The position numbers and the translations under genes are program-made. DNA of 64,000 bases, from contig NC_009043.1 in the NCBI RefSeq assembly GCF_000209165.1, positions 1,710,001-1,774,000 of the forward strand, written 5' to 3'. The notes beneath the pieces are model-generated. The model ran no database searches. It was not told where the DNA came from and worked only from the letters and a program-made list of their open reading frames with translations. Numbering within the stretch: position 1 is the stretch's first letter; each line of letters begins with the position of its first letter. Positions 9,992 to 20,154 of the stretch are shown piece after piece. The stretch is from Scheffersomyces stipitis CBS 6054 (taxonomy: Eukaryota; Ascomycota; Pichiomycetes; Serinales; Debaryomycetaceae).

Positions 9992-9997
9992 TTTTTT
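9991..9997 (+). terminator. Pol III terminator of 5S
   Basis: A run of seven T immediately follows the 5S sequence, the standard RNA polymerase III termination signal. Confidence 0.85.
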
Positions 9998-10344
9998 CGC
10001 TTTCTTAACTATGTGCTAGTCACGTGATTACATCGCTCCCGCTTCGATTTTTCCTCTATCGTTTTATACTCAAGCACTCTAACTACTACTATTACCTACT
10101 AAACAAAATTTTTCAAAATTCCTAACATTTTTCATACTCTACCGTTCCTTCTCCTGTTCGTGCCAATAGTTCCAACACGTGACATATCTCGACTCTTGTT
10201 CCTATTTTTTTCTCTATCTAACTCAGAACCACTATACTCTCTCTAAATAAATCTACAGAACTACACAGAACCAGATCTAAAAATTCTTAAAAAAAATACT
10301 GTAAAGACTTTTCTCAAACTTTTTCGCAACCATTTTATCAGGTG

Positions 10345-10352
10345 TTACCCGG
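10345..10352 (-). terminator. Reb1/Nsi1-type site of the Pol I terminator
   Basis: TTACCCGG on the plus strand (TCCGGGTAA when read along the 35S transcript) is the consensus of Reb1/Nsi1-like Myb proteins. It lies about 93-100 nt downstream of the 25S 3' end, with a T-rich stretch before it in the transcript. This closely matches the layout of the S. cerevisiae Pol I terminator. Confidence 0.75.
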
Positions 10353-10379
10353 ACATCAGTCTTTGCAAGAAATGTAAAA

Positions 10380-10425
10380 CTCCTCTAAATACTAGTTAGC
10401 ACCTGCCAACTATCACTTAGAGGAG
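10380..10425 (-). ncRNA. 3'ETS hairpin, likely Rnt1 (RNase III) cleavage site
   Basis: In the 35S transcript this folds into a 9-bp outer stem (10380-10388 with 10417-10425), a small internal loop and an 8-bp inner stem (10393-10400 with 10405-10412, one G-U). It is closed by the tetraloop AGGU. AGNN tetraloops are the signature of yeast Rnt1 substrates. The stem starts 20 nt past the 25S 3' end, where the Rnt1 site of S. cerevisiae also lies. Confidence 0.8.
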
Positions 10426-10444
10426 ATTGTGTTGTGTAACACAA

Positions 10445-10844
10445 ACAAATCGGACAACTGAAGCTTAATCTCAGCAGATCGTAACAACAAGGCTACTCTA
10501 CTGCTTACAATACTCCGTTGTACATTTAAGTCGTTTGCAAAGGATTTATCCCCGCGCATTATGACATTGCTATTCGCCGGCAAGCACACAAAACCTTTCC
10601 GTTAAGTGTACCATTGCCAGCCTGCTATGGTTCAGCGACTCAAAGAGCCTTATTCTTATCCAACTAAAATGTGCGAGGCAAGAATCATCGCTTTCTAGCA
10701 TGGATTCTGACTTAGAGGCGTTCAGCCATAATCCAGCGGATGGTAGCTTCGCGGCGTTGCCTGATCAGACAGCCGCAAAAACCAATTATCCGAATGAACG
10801 GTTCCTCTCGTACTAAGTTCAATTACTATTGCGATAACATTCAT

Positions 10845-10892
<48 letters not shown>
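10445..10892 (-). rRNA. RDN25: 25S rRNA, 3'-terminal fragment (5' truncated)
   Basis: The last ~448 nt of large-subunit rRNA lie on the minus strand. The 3' end (GTCCGATTTGT) is at about 10445 and the sarcin-ricin loop core AGTACGAGAGGAAC is at about 10799-10814. Identity with 25S stops abruptly at 10892, after the reverse of GTGAGCTGGGTTT. The next bases belong to a protein-coding segment duplicated at 13469. About 2.9 kb of 25S is therefore missing, and this partial unit marks the edge of the array (or an assembly join). Confidence 0.95.
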
Positions 10893-11061
10893 ATTTTTGT
10901 TCATTGCATACTTTTACGTTGTGCTTGAAAAAACGGGGATTACTGGTCGCTTAGTTTCAATGTTTAATAGCATTGCTTCTTCAGCTGTGGGCAGCCTTGT
11001 GTTTTTATCAATTATTCCTCTAGCGTTTTCTTTCTCGGTTATGACGTTCTTGAAGAGCTAG
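10892..11061 (+). pseudogene. 3' fragment of the small two-helix membrane protein gene
   Basis: This is the same as bases 13469-13638 of the intact gene and ends at the same TAG stop. The first ~33 codons, including the start, are replaced by 25S sequence, so it cannot be expressed as the native protein. It shows where the breakpoint of copy A fell. Confidence 0.9.
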
Positions 11062-11538
11062 ACGTGCCACAGTAGATTCTCTACTTGAAGTATATGGTAT
11101 TTTTGAAAAATGTATATCTTATTAAACCTAGAATGTAATTAAGATAGTAAAAAGGAATTTGTTTCAATTGTGAAATGCTAGAAAGGATCGAAATTCCAAT
11201 GACAATAGTATTAGAAGCAAGGGAGATGATTCAAAATCAAATATCTATCCTCTTTCAAATCGTTAACGACATTTCTCAATCGTGTACAAGTGTATAAGAC
11301 CGCTTCTGGTATCCATAAACCACTCGAATTTACAAATCGTAGCTGAATTATCACATACATATATTCTCCTACATTTTTGGTGTAAACAGTACTACATGCA
11401 TCTGCAAATACAAATATGAAAGTGAAAGATCATGGCAAAATCATTGGAAAAAAAAAACTAGAGATATTGCGGTGTGGGTTACTTGGTCCGTGACTCTCAA
11501 TGAAATCACTTATAATGGCCACGAAACAACTGCACTCA

Positions 11539-12168
11539 CTAGGTGTGATCGTCATTCTTTCCACCGCTGACACATGTACCACTTGAGCTATCTCCACAAC
11601 TTAAGTTGCTTGGCCAATTACCATCTGGACCAATAAGCAAATATCCCTTCCAAGTTCCTCCGTGGGTTAACTCCATGCACCAGATATGGTCGTAGTGGCT
11701 TTTAATATAAGTTCTGTAAGCCTTATCTAATGAACCTTCGATTGTTGATTCTTGTGCTGTTGAACTACAGTCTCCACCAGAAGAAGAATAGACATAACGC
11801 ATCTTACGAGAAGGAGTATCAACAACATGATGATGAACACCACAATTTTTGTTGTCAGATTCGTATTTTGCTTCACCAGCAGCCTTGTGGAAGACAGCAT
11901 ACCATGCAGCTGCAGCAGATGCTCCACTTGCGAATGCTGAGGCGACGCTAGCAACACCAAGAGCACAACTCTTGACATTTTTTCGTTCTTGAAGCCCTCC
12001 TTTTGGAACCCAATCGAAGCGATGATTTGAATAATCGACAATGGTATCATTTTCTAAGTTAATAGAGAATGCTGGAGCAAACGTGGTACCTTCTTCAATG
12101 TCGTCAATATGAATTCCTAAGATGGCAGGCGACATCAAAAGAATTGATAATAAGCTGGACTTCAACAT
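11539..12168 (-). CDS. Small secreted six-cysteine protein, copy A
   Basis: This is a 209-aa protein with an N-terminal signal peptide (MLKSSLLSILLMSPAILG), an N-glycosylation sequon (NDT), then an Ala/Ser-rich hydrophobic stretch (about residues 68-94). The C-terminal half carries six cysteines, enough for three disulfides, and is rich in Gly, Ser and His. No KR/RR Kex2 site is evident; an RK occurs before the hydrophobic stretch. I do not recognise the family. Signal, hydrophobic helix and Cys-rich tail loosely recall fungal secreted killer-type proteins, but nothing proves a toxic role. The same protein is encoded at 14116-14745. The next gene on this side is the truncated ORF at the rDNA edge. 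Confidence 0.75.
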   Translation of the reverse strand: MLKSSLLSILLMSPAILGIHIDDIEEGTTFAPAFSINLENDTIVDYSNHRFDWVPKGGLQERKNVKSCALGVASVASAFASGASAAAAWYAVFHKAAGEAKYESDNKNCGVHHHVVDTPSRKMRYVYSSSGGDCSSTAQESTIEGSLDKAYRTYIKSHYDHIWCMELTHGGTWKGYLLIGPDGNWPSNLSCGDSSSGTCVSGGKNDDHT

Positions 12169-13368
12169 TTTTCTTTATTTCTGTGATGTACTTTTCCTAG
12201 AAATAGGGTAATACTTAGGAATCAAAGAAACATATTTTTATTGAAATATATTCTATATTTATAATAAGGTGAGATACTAGAACGTATTTGCATTCCTTCA
12301 TCAAATTTCATTCAATCTATGCTATTCCGCAGAATGTGCCAAGAAATTGATTAACAGAACCAAAAAATTAATTGACAGAGCCAAGAAAGGAAAACAATTC
12401 TCCGCAATTCTGGATTACATCAATTGCTGCAGCGCTAATCCTTATTTCGTCTAGTTGAGAAATACGAGGCAGTCTACATGGTAACGCGACAGAGTTGATG
12501 CATTGTTGTCACACGATGCAAAAGAAATGATCCCAAACGGAGACATCCAGAGTGCCTATTTGTTTCATGACTAAATTATTGTACTTTGTAATCAACTACT
12601 ATCACATTTTTTTTGATTCAATTGGCCAACACATAAATTTGCATAGCATAAATCCAAGATTTCTCTTCGTCTTTCGTGAACAATACCAGTCTCTTGCTCA
12701 TGTCGCATTGACTGTTCTGTCAAAAATGTACCATTTTTCCGAAAAGTGAACTTTCGAGCAATTCTGAATATCAAGAGCAACACCAGAGCAATGCAGACGT
12801 AAAGCTTCACCTCTAACTTTATACCTTACAAAGCTAACACTATTCTGTAGGGGGCCAAGCCTCTTCATTCGTTTACAGGAAATATTTTTAAGTTTAACCC
12901 ACCTCTGTAAACTCAAAATGTCGAGGCTCATCCTTGCATATCACAATTCATTGTGACAATTTTGCCAACTTTTATATCCGACATGACATACCCCAGTTGT
13001 ATTTTATGTAGTATTTTGTTCAATTAGAAAAACTTTTTTTTTAAAAAAAAGAATATGCCTGGCTCATCATATGACGTTTTCTCTTTCCAGAAGATTGCTC
13101 AAGACTTTCTGAGAACATACTTAATCAATCCATAAGCGAAATTAAAAATATCATGCTCAAACTAACGGCAACTGCTTCTTTCCTGCAAGCATGAAAGATC
13201 CATACCGCAGAAAGCATTCCTTCTATACATGATGAACAAAATGGTGCACGCGATATTTCTTTCATATATGAAGTACTGGATTCTCTTCTTTTCTCCCTAC
13301 TCTTTCTTCGGCCACTATTTCTTTTTGCTTTGACTACATATCCTCCAATCTACTTCAAAGAACCAATC
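12169..13368. other. Intergenic stretch between the duplicated copies
   Basis: The stretch is AT-rich. It contains the 296-bp block (12216-12511) that copy B lacks, a 78-bp piece shared with copy B (12512-12589), and about 780 bp found only here. The 296-bp block has no TG...CA ends or flanking duplication and does not look like a solo LTR. Short open frames at 12552-12931 have no protein-like features. The last ~100 bp are T/C-rich and probably form the promoter and leader of the gene at 13369. Confidence 0.6.
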
Positions 13369-13638
13369 ATGTCGTCAATCACTATTTTTGGACTCAATGA
13401 GATCACAGATACTTACTTGAAAGCCACCACGGGTGTTGTTTTAGGTCTATACATCAACGTTTTGATTCCATTTTTGTTCATTGCATACTTTTACGTTGTG
13501 CTTGAAAAAACGGGGATTACTGGTCGCTTAGTTTCAATGTTTAATAGCATTGCTTCTTCAGCTGTGGGCAGCCTTGTGTTTTTATCAATTATTCCTCTAG
13601 CGTTTTCTTTCTCGGTTATGACGTTCTTGAAGAGCTAG
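13369..13638 (+). CDS. Small membrane protein with two predicted helices
   Basis: The ATG at 13369 gives 89 aa (MSSITIFGLNEITDTYL...). An upstream in-frame extension would need a TTG start and is rejected. Two hydrophobic segments, about residues 23-46 and 63-86, are separated by a short polar loop (EKTGITGR) and the protein ends FLKS. I do not recognise the family. It is convergent with the secreted-protein gene at 14116-14745, and its 3' two thirds are duplicated, truncated, at 10892-11061. A partner role for the secreted protein (for example protection of the producer) is only a guess from the pairing. Confidence 0.6.
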   Translation: MSSITIFGLNEITDTYLKATTGVVLGLYINVLIPFLFIAYFYVVLEKTGITGRLVSMFNSIASSAVGSLVFLSIIPLAFSFSVMTFLKS

Positions 13639-14870
13639 ACGTGCCACAGTAGATTCTCTACTTGAAGTATATGGTATTTTTGAAAAATGTATATCTTATT
13701 AAACCTAGAATGTAATTAAGATAGTAAAAAGGAATTTGTTTCAATTGTGAAATGCTAGAAAGGATCGAAATTCCAATGACAATAGTATTAGAAGCAAGGG
13801 AGATGATTCAAAATCAAATATCTATCCTCTTTCAAATCGTTAACGACATTTCTCAATCGTGTACAAGTGTATAAGACCGCTTCTGGTATCCATAAACCAC
13901 TCGAATTTACAAATCGTAGCTGAATTATCACATACATATATTCTCCTACATTTTTGGTGTAAACAGTACTACATGCATCTGCAAATACAAATATGAAAGT
14001 GAAAGATCATGGCAAAATCATTGGAAAAAAAAAACTAGAGATATTGCGGTGTGGGTTACTTGGTCCGTGACTCTCAATGAAATCACTTATAATGGCCACG
14101 AAACAACTGCACTCACTAGGTGTGATCGTCATTCTTTCCACCGCTGACACATGTACCACTTGAGCTATCTCCACAACTTAAGTTGCTTGGCCAATTACCA
14201 TCTGGACCAATAAGCAAATATCCCTTCCAAGTTCCTCCGTGGGTTAACTCCATGCACCAGATATGGTCGTAGTGGCTTTTAATATAAGTTCTGTAAGCCT
14301 TATCTAATGAACCTTCGATTGTTGATTCTTGTGCTGTTGAACTACAGTCTCCACCAGAAGAAGAATAGACATAACGCATCTTACGAGAAGGAGTATCAAC
14401 AACATGATGATGAACACCACAATTTTTGTTGTCAGATTCGTATTTTGCTTCACCAGCAGCCTTGTGGAAGACAGCATACCATGCAGCTGCAGCAGATGCT
14501 CCACTTGCGAATGCTGAGGCGACGCTAGCAACACCAAGAGCACAACTCTTGACATTTTTTCGTTCTTGAAGCCCTCCTTTTGGAACCCAATCGAAGCGAT
14601 GATTTGAATAATCGACAATGGTATCATTTTCTAAGTTAATAGAGAATGCTGGAGCAAACGTGGTACCTTCTTCAATGTCGTCAATATGAATTCCTAAGAT
14701 GGCAGGCGACATCAAAAGAATTGATAATAAGCTGGACTTCAACATTTTTCTTTATTTCTGTGATGTACTTTTCCTAGAAATAGGGTAATACTCACGATGC
14801 AAAAGAAATGATCCCAAACGGAGACATCCAGAGTGCCTATTTGTTTCATGACTAAATTATTGTACTTTGT
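13469..14870. repeat. Segmental duplication, copy B
   Basis: This is the second copy of 10892-12589, lacking the 296-bp block. It covers most of the small membrane gene, 477 bp of non-coding sequence (13639-14115) and the whole secreted-protein gene. The junction after the gap reads ...gggtaatact-cacgatgc. The lack of differences over 1.3 kb means very recent duplication, gene conversion or an assembly artefact. Confidence 0.95.
14116..14745 (-). CDS. Small secreted six-cysteine protein, copy B
   Basis: This 209-aa protein has the same sequence as that of 11539-12168: signal peptide, Ala-rich hydrophobic segment and six-cysteine C-terminal half. The three overlapping reading frames also agree between copies, so the DNA itself is unchanged. 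The 46 bp upstream of the ATG are shared with copy A, but beyond that the 296-bp block is missing, so the two copies may differ in promoter. Function unknown; see the comment on the other copy. Confidence 0.75.
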   Translation of the reverse strand: MLKSSLLSILLMSPAILGIHIDDIEEGTTFAPAFSINLENDTIVDYSNHRFDWVPKGGLQERKNVKSCALGVASVASAFASGASAAAAWYAVFHKAAGEAKYESDNKNCGVHHHVVDTPSRKMRYVYSSSGGDCSSTAQESTIEGSLDKAYRTYIKSHYDHIWCMELTHGGTWKGYLLIGPDGNWPSNLSCGDSSSGTCVSGGKNDDHT

Positions 14871-15142
14871 GAATCACACCGAGCATAGTTGAGTGAAATG
14901 GTGAGTTTACCACATCTTTTGTAATTTCAGAACTTCTTATATGTCCATGTCCAGTATTATGTTGTGGATCACATAGATGGAACTATAATATCAAATAGCA
15001 CACGACTCTCCGCATGAACTTATGTCCATCCTTAAATTTCATCAAATGCATTGCATTTCCAGTAATACTCAGTTTCAACATGATAGACACAACGGTATAA
15101 ACCTACGGCGACAAAATTATAGAGCTCTACATAATAACCAGG
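14746..15142. other. Intergenic stretch
   Basis: The first 125 bp belong to copy B of the duplication. The rest is AT-rich and holds nothing I can identify. Confidence 0.5.
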
Positions 15143-15505
15143 TTAAGTTTTATGACCTCTTGGTAATAAGATAGCACATCTGCGGGGGGCTGCGGTTGCT
15201 ATTGGGTTAGAAGTTCGATATAAAATCATTGATGTCGTCAGAATTTCTGGTTCTGACAAAGACTGAGCTAACATTTGGGCATGGATCAAATCATTCGGTA
15301 CAATACGTCCACTTTCAATATATTGTTGATATGTCCAAGGTATTATAACTCCCTCAATAGCTTCATCATCTGCGGGTACATAGGCGCGACTGCTATCTAA
15401 CGGTTCAGAATTCAAGCTTGAGTCTGAAGAATCATTACCTGAAGTCACAGGATATCCAAGAGACTGCAATGAGAATAAGAATAATGATAAAATAAATAAA
15501 TTCAT
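15143..15505 (-). CDS. Small putative secreted protein, unknown
   Basis: This is a 120-aa ORF with a convincing signal peptide (MNLFILSLFLFSLQSLG), followed by a Ser/Asp-rich stretch (about residues 22-40), a central region ending at about 90, and a basic tail with a PRRC dibasic site and PRGHKT end. Only one cysteine remains after the signal. It could be a short pro-peptide or a small wall/secreted protein. I recognise no family, and such a short ORF in a repeat-rich area could also be a remnant. Confidence 0.45.
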   Translation of the reverse strand: MNLFILSLFLFSLQSLGYPVTSGNDSSDSSLNSEPLDSSRAYVPADDEAIEGVIIPWTYQQYIESGRIVPNDLIHAQMLAQSLSEPEILTTSMILYRTSNPIATAAPRRCAILLPRGHKT

Positions 15506-17477
15506 GAATTGACTCCCATCTAACGTACTTGGCTTATTTCACTGAAATTTCCTCTACTTTATAGATTTCAGACACAGGATCTTTGAAGTAACAGTTTCCG
15601 AGGTTACTAGCCTCAGATTGGATTCGATAGACATCCGAGACAGAAATTCTACATTTCTTTTGTTGAATAACGCATCAACTTATGGAGATGAGATGAATAT
15701 GAAGAATATATAAAACCCAGAGGATTCCCTCTTTTTAAACAGATTTTAAATAGTTCTCCAGTGATTAATACAAGTCCATATCCATTAATCCAAAAAGTCC
15801 CAAAGGAAAACCGGTCTCTTTCTATATACAGGTTTCCCGTCAATGGACTTCTGTAAAAAATGGATTTGGGCCTTATATTAATCACAGAAGATCTTTTAAC
15901 TTCTGTTTAAACTTGAGGGAATCCCATGGGAATTATATATCTTTCTTGTTATCCAATTACTTGAGAGTGTCAACAATTTGTAACTGGCAAACGCCAACAT
16001 TCCAACATTGAACATTTAGTCTCTAGTACATGATCACGTAGGTAATCAATTGTAAGGCAGAAAATTTAATATCTATTTCAAACAGTTCAATTCACTTTAT
16101 TACATTAGATATTACCGCAATTTAAAGGACAGTCTAAAACAGAAGAACAGTTCGTTCATATGTAGACCCATAGTATCCGTCATCTACAAGTCAAAGAAAG
16201 ACCACTAGTTTGCAAATCCCCCTTCATGCAACTATTGGGATGTGATTGTCAATAGAGCAGCGCGTACGCAGAGAAGTTCAAGAATAAAAGTTATGACTGA
16301 TTTTGCACCCATTACCAAATGTCTAGCATACAGTGTTGCAGATAATAAGCTTAGTTTTAGAGACCACTTCGACTGTATACAACTGTCCAAGAAGAGGGGT
16401 TGGCCAAAGACCAGCTGTGTCCGCAATCACGATGATCTTGTGTGGTGACTGCCAAGGGGAACGACATATAGTGAAATCAAGATTGTCTGCCAAATAATGC
16501 CTTTCAAACGACCAGACATACGGCACCGGTGAGCAACTCCAAAATGGAAGTGGTGCGACAATGTGGAATCATGCTCACTTTCAGGAGCTGCAATGGCCGA
16601 CACAAGATCCATACCGCAAATGAAATGGTAGGAATGCCAAATGTGAGACATCTCCGCTGTGTGCAACAAGTTGAGAGGTGATCATGAAGCAAAGTTAGTA
16701 TAGACATGGTCTGTGATTTTCTGTATGGGTAGGGACATGAACCATAGTAGCAGTGCCTTTATGTGATCCTGGCAAGGCTAAACTGTAAACCACTAAAACT
16801 GACTCGGGCCATCAGATGATAACGAGAGATATGACGCAGCACTGTCTGCCGGATCTGTGTCCGGGCTCGCAATCGCAAATGACCCCACACTCCCTCCCTT
16901 CTTGAAGCTGCTTGTTAGACCTCCAGATTAAGCAATCAGTGAGGTGAGCCGCTTCGCATTAAAATTGTCTAGATCTCATATACAGATTCTCCCAGTTTGA
17001 GTTGGTCTTCTCCTTTCTTTCAGTTCACTACAAGATTCTTTTTGATCTATTCCTATAACTTACCGACTGTGCTAGACTGAAAGCCTCATACTGGAACGTC
17101 TACTACAGCCTGTTATCCTCCGTCGTCATCAATAGTCATTTCGGTAGTGCCATAGCCTTCTTCTCCAGGCTCATCTCGATCTCTCTGATCCTCGGGCTCT
17201 AACCGCACACTTCAACTTCTACTTCATCATCACGAACATCATTTCGTATCATATCATCATATCCCGTTGCCAGAGTCCTTTCTGCGTCATCTTTTCTTAG
17301 GATCTTGTCTCAAATCATCGATTCATAGCTTCACCGCTGCACACATCACCATATCATTATTGGCCATTTCATAGCTTCTCCGGATTACCCTTTGTCTTTG
17401 ATCATCCCTTGATTCATACTTCATAATTGTTAATTGATAATTCATAACTTCTTCGTAATATCCGAACACCCATCATT
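15506..17477. other. Long intergenic stretch, 2 kb
   Basis: The left part (15506-16200) is AT-rich. The open frame at 15649-15885 needs a GTG start and is not supported. Bases 16230-16710 hold overlapping short ORFs on both strands without protein-like composition. From about 16950 the plus strand is rich in C and T, typical of a yeast promoter and long leader for the gene at 17478. No tRNA was seen. Confidence 0.5.
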
Positions 17478-19439
17478 ATGACAAGAGATTTGTTGCCGCC
17501 TGCTCCCAAATCAAGACACCCCGTAGTGCCCCCACATCGGGACCGTCTCAGAAATGGGCGCTACAACAGATGTTTCCAAAACTACTACCATCTGTACCAG
17601 TACTTAACGACCAACCCCTACTACATCCCCAGCGTCCGCCCGCTGGTCAACCACTGGCAGCTTCGGGACCTCCTTAAATACGACGCACCCTCCAACGTCG
17701 TCTATTACACCAAAAACGACTCTATTAATAAGTTGGACATGCTGCTGTTTGTGCTGTCGAGTCACGTCAACCTCCACTACTACCCCCGCTGCTACTCCCA
17801 TGCTCCCAACGGGGTAGTCGTCACGGGCGGCTTGCTCACGAATAGCAGCAAGTTGTTTCTGATGAATATCGATAATTTGCTGCTTCTGGCACTGCCCCAA
17901 CCTGCTGGAACTCCACGGAAAATCTCCAAGGGTTTGTTTCTGTTCTACAACCCCGAACTTGATGTAGCCAAAACCGTCCGTTTGGGCGAGATGATCAACA
18001 ACGACGTCGCCGTTTACCCAGATTCCAACAGCAGCTACAGGGCATATGTCTGCAATAATGACTCCAATTTGTACTGTGTAGATATTCCCAATAATGATGG
18101 CTTCCGAATTGTGAATCGAATCAACTGTGAAATCAACACTTGTTTGAACAATGTCGTTAGATCTCCAACCAACGACAAGCTACTTGCGGTAACCGGCGAT
18201 TCACTGTCAATATTTTTGCTTGACCCCACGGCTCTGAATCCCAACGTTCGCACAATCAAAAGTGGCCACGAGTCAGGCTTTGGAATAGCTTACCATCCCA
18301 ATGGTAATTTGCTCTCTACAGTTTTTCAGGATGGTACCTGTTTGCTATACGATCTCAGAAATATTTCCTACAACAAACCATTGATCGAGATCAAGCTGAC
18401 GAGACCTGGCCACCAGCTGGGAGCATTCCGGGTATGTAAGTTCCTGCCAGCATACGACGTGAACGATATGCTCATCATTCTGGAACACGTAGGCAGAGTT
18501 CATTTGGTGGATTTGCGCCATTTGGACTACTCAAACGTAGATGACCATCAGGTTATGGTCGTTCCCTATGCCTTGGACCAATATGGTGAGTATAAGGGAG
18601 GATTCGACAAGTACAATGCGAAAATGGCAGCCATCAATGCAGACAAAGAAGAAAACGAAAATGAAGACAATCAAAGCAGTAAGAATAATGATACTAATAA
18701 TGATAGTGAAAATAGTAGTATCAATTCTTCAAAGTCGATCCATAAGCCTGTTGATATCTATTGTAATTCTGATTCGAAGCTGGCTCAGTTCTCCTCGTTC
18801 ACGTCTCCCTTGGTGTTTGACTATGACTACTTGACCAACACCAATGACAAGTTGTTCAAGGACTTTGTGTACACGCCTCCGCCACAACCCTCGCCTCCAC
18901 TGAAGGACCACTACCTTCTTCCACCCAAGTTCAACTATCCTCAATGGGATAATCCTCTCATTTCTAGTAGTCCTTGTAACAATCCTGTTTCACCTACATC
19001 TTCGCAGAGAAACTCGATAGCCAACACATTCGGTAGTAGCAATAACATCGGTAGTAACAACGATGACGAGCTTCAGCAGTCGGATTTCGACGATACCAAC
19101 CCAGATATCGATGCTCAGTTGAACTACGTCTACAGCACAATGAGCGGCGGTGGCACTTTCGCATCTGGTTCTGGTTCCCGTGGATCAGCATCCACAGCAC
19201 GCTCCTCACAGCCCACGCTCACGGATACTTATTCCCATTATACCAACTACTGCGACGATTCATACCAACAGCAGATCAACCATATCCATGGCGAGATGGA
19301 GCTTTCCGGGATCGAGTTCTGCACTCCCAGATTGGCCAACGAGAGCTACATCTTAATTGGATGCCAGGATGCTGGAGTAGTGATGTGGGGAATCAACGGT
19401 GCGGCCAGAAGAAGCTTCGGCAGCTATGGATATGTCTGA
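17478..19439 (+). CDS. WD40-like protein, probable DUF2415 family
   Basis: This 653-aa protein has degenerate beta-propeller repeats in its first ~385 residues, for example FGIAYHPNGNLLSTVFQDG followed by TCLLYDLR, and an HLVDLRHLD strand. An acidic Asn/Ser-rich stretch (about 390-425) and a Pro/Ser/Asn-rich disordered region (about 460-595) follow. The C-terminus (IEFCTPRLANESYILIGC...GVVMWGI) is one more propeller strand and resembles the fungal DUF2415 motif. Such proteins occur throughout fungi without an assigned role. The first ATG of the open frame is used. It is convergent with SRO9. Confidence 0.75.
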   Translation: MTRDLLPPAPKSRHPVVPPHRDRLRNGRYNRCFQNYYHLYQYLTTNPYYIPSVRPLVNHWQLRDLLKYDAPSNVVYYTKNDSINKLDMLLFVLSSHVNLHYYPRCYSHAPNGVVVTGGLLTNSSKLFLMNIDNLLLLALPQPAGTPRKISKGLFLFYNPELDVAKTVRLGEMINNDVAVYPDSNSSYRAYVCNNDSNLYCVDIPNNDGFRIVNRINCEINTCLNNVVRSPTNDKLLAVTGDSLSIFLLDPTALNPNVRTIKSGHESGFGIAYHPNGNLLSTVFQDGTCLLYDLRNISYNKPLIEIKLTRPGHQLGAFRVCKFLPAYDVNDMLIILEHVGRVHLVDLRHLDYSNVDDHQVMVVPYALDQYGEYKGGFDKYNAKMAAINADKEENENEDNQSSKNNDTNNDSENSSINSSKSIHKPVDIYCNSDSKLAQFSSFTSPLVFDYDYLTNTNDKLFKDFVYTPPPQPSPPLKDHYLLPPKFNYPQWDNPLISSSPCNNPVSPTSSQRNSIANTFGSSNNIGSNNDDELQQSDFDDTNPDIDAQLNYVYSTMSGGGTFASGSGSRGSASTARSSQPTLTDTYSHYTNYCDDSYQQQINHIHGEMELSGIEFCTPRLANESYILIGCQDAGVVMWGINGAARRSFGSYGYV

Positions 19440-20154
19440 TAGCATCTTGATGAATATTTCTTAGCGAATATTTTCGGTGTAAAGGTTACTTATGATCTAA
19501 TAGCATATACGTTCTTGTTTCTCTTTGGTTATCTTCTTCAATCTACGTTTGTAACTCACAGCGAGTTCAAGGAATATTTACAAATGATAGGAGTATATCA
19601 GTTTATTTTGTAGCGTGATCTACAATTATGTTCTTCTTGTATCAACTTCAACCTCCTATGCAACTTTTTGGCTGCGAATCCTGAGCAAAAAAAATGTTGA
19701 TTAAGTGGGGGTTATAAATATATGTACAAAGAGATTAGAGGTGATTTATATATCTTTATGTTTTTTTTATAGTTTGGGAATAAGTAGTTTATACTGTTGA
19801 CTGCCACGCCCTGTAAGTCAGTTTCAGTAAATGATACAGCATGGACAGCATGAGTAGTAGGGAATAATCCTTTTCAATAACCAAGAGGGAGGAAACCGTT
19901 TGAAGACGTATTGTCGTATAAATTCAAAAAAAATCGTAATTCAATTGATGCTGAAGGTTGAAACATATAGGCCATGACAGTTCATATATCGCTGCTTTGA
20001 ACAGAACAGATCTGCAGCGACTAGATTGACTCTGTAAATGAAATTGACTATCTATGGGCCAACAATGTTTCTAATCTGACCAACAAAGACCAGAAATGCA
20101 AAAGGAAGCTAAATCAGAAATAGCAGTTTTAGGGAGATTTCAGACTATGCTAAT
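19440..20154. other. Convergent 3' regions
   Basis: AT-rich sequence between two convergent stop codons, with several TATATA and A/T runs suitable for polyadenylation. No gene seen. Confidence 0.6.

Larger units (their letters stand above)
9998..10444. other. rDNA spacer IGS1 and 3'ETS
   Basis: This lies between the 5S terminator and the 25S 3' end. It is AT-rich with several homopyrimidine and T runs. On the 25S side it holds a Reb1-type site and an Rnt1-type hairpin, annotated separately. The replication fork barrier expected here in yeasts cannot be recognised by eye. No protein gene. Confidence 0.8.
10892..12589. repeat. Segmental duplication, copy A
   Basis: Bases 10892-12215 match 13469-14792 at a constant offset of 2,577, with no difference that I could see. 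After a 296-bp block present only here (12216-12511), bases 12512-12589 match 14793-14870. It holds a truncated membrane-protein ORF, about 480 bp of non-coding sequence and the intact gene for a secreted protein. Its left end is fused to 25S. Confidence 0.95.

Noticed and set aside
12216..12511. 296-bp block as a solo LTR or small transposon
   Set aside because: No TG...CA or inverted ends and no flanking duplication.
13330..13368. Extended N-terminus of the small membrane protein
   Set aside because: It would start at TTG; the ATG at 13369 is the natural start.
15649..15885. 78-aa minus-strand ORF
   Set aside because: Starts at GTG, no recognisable features.
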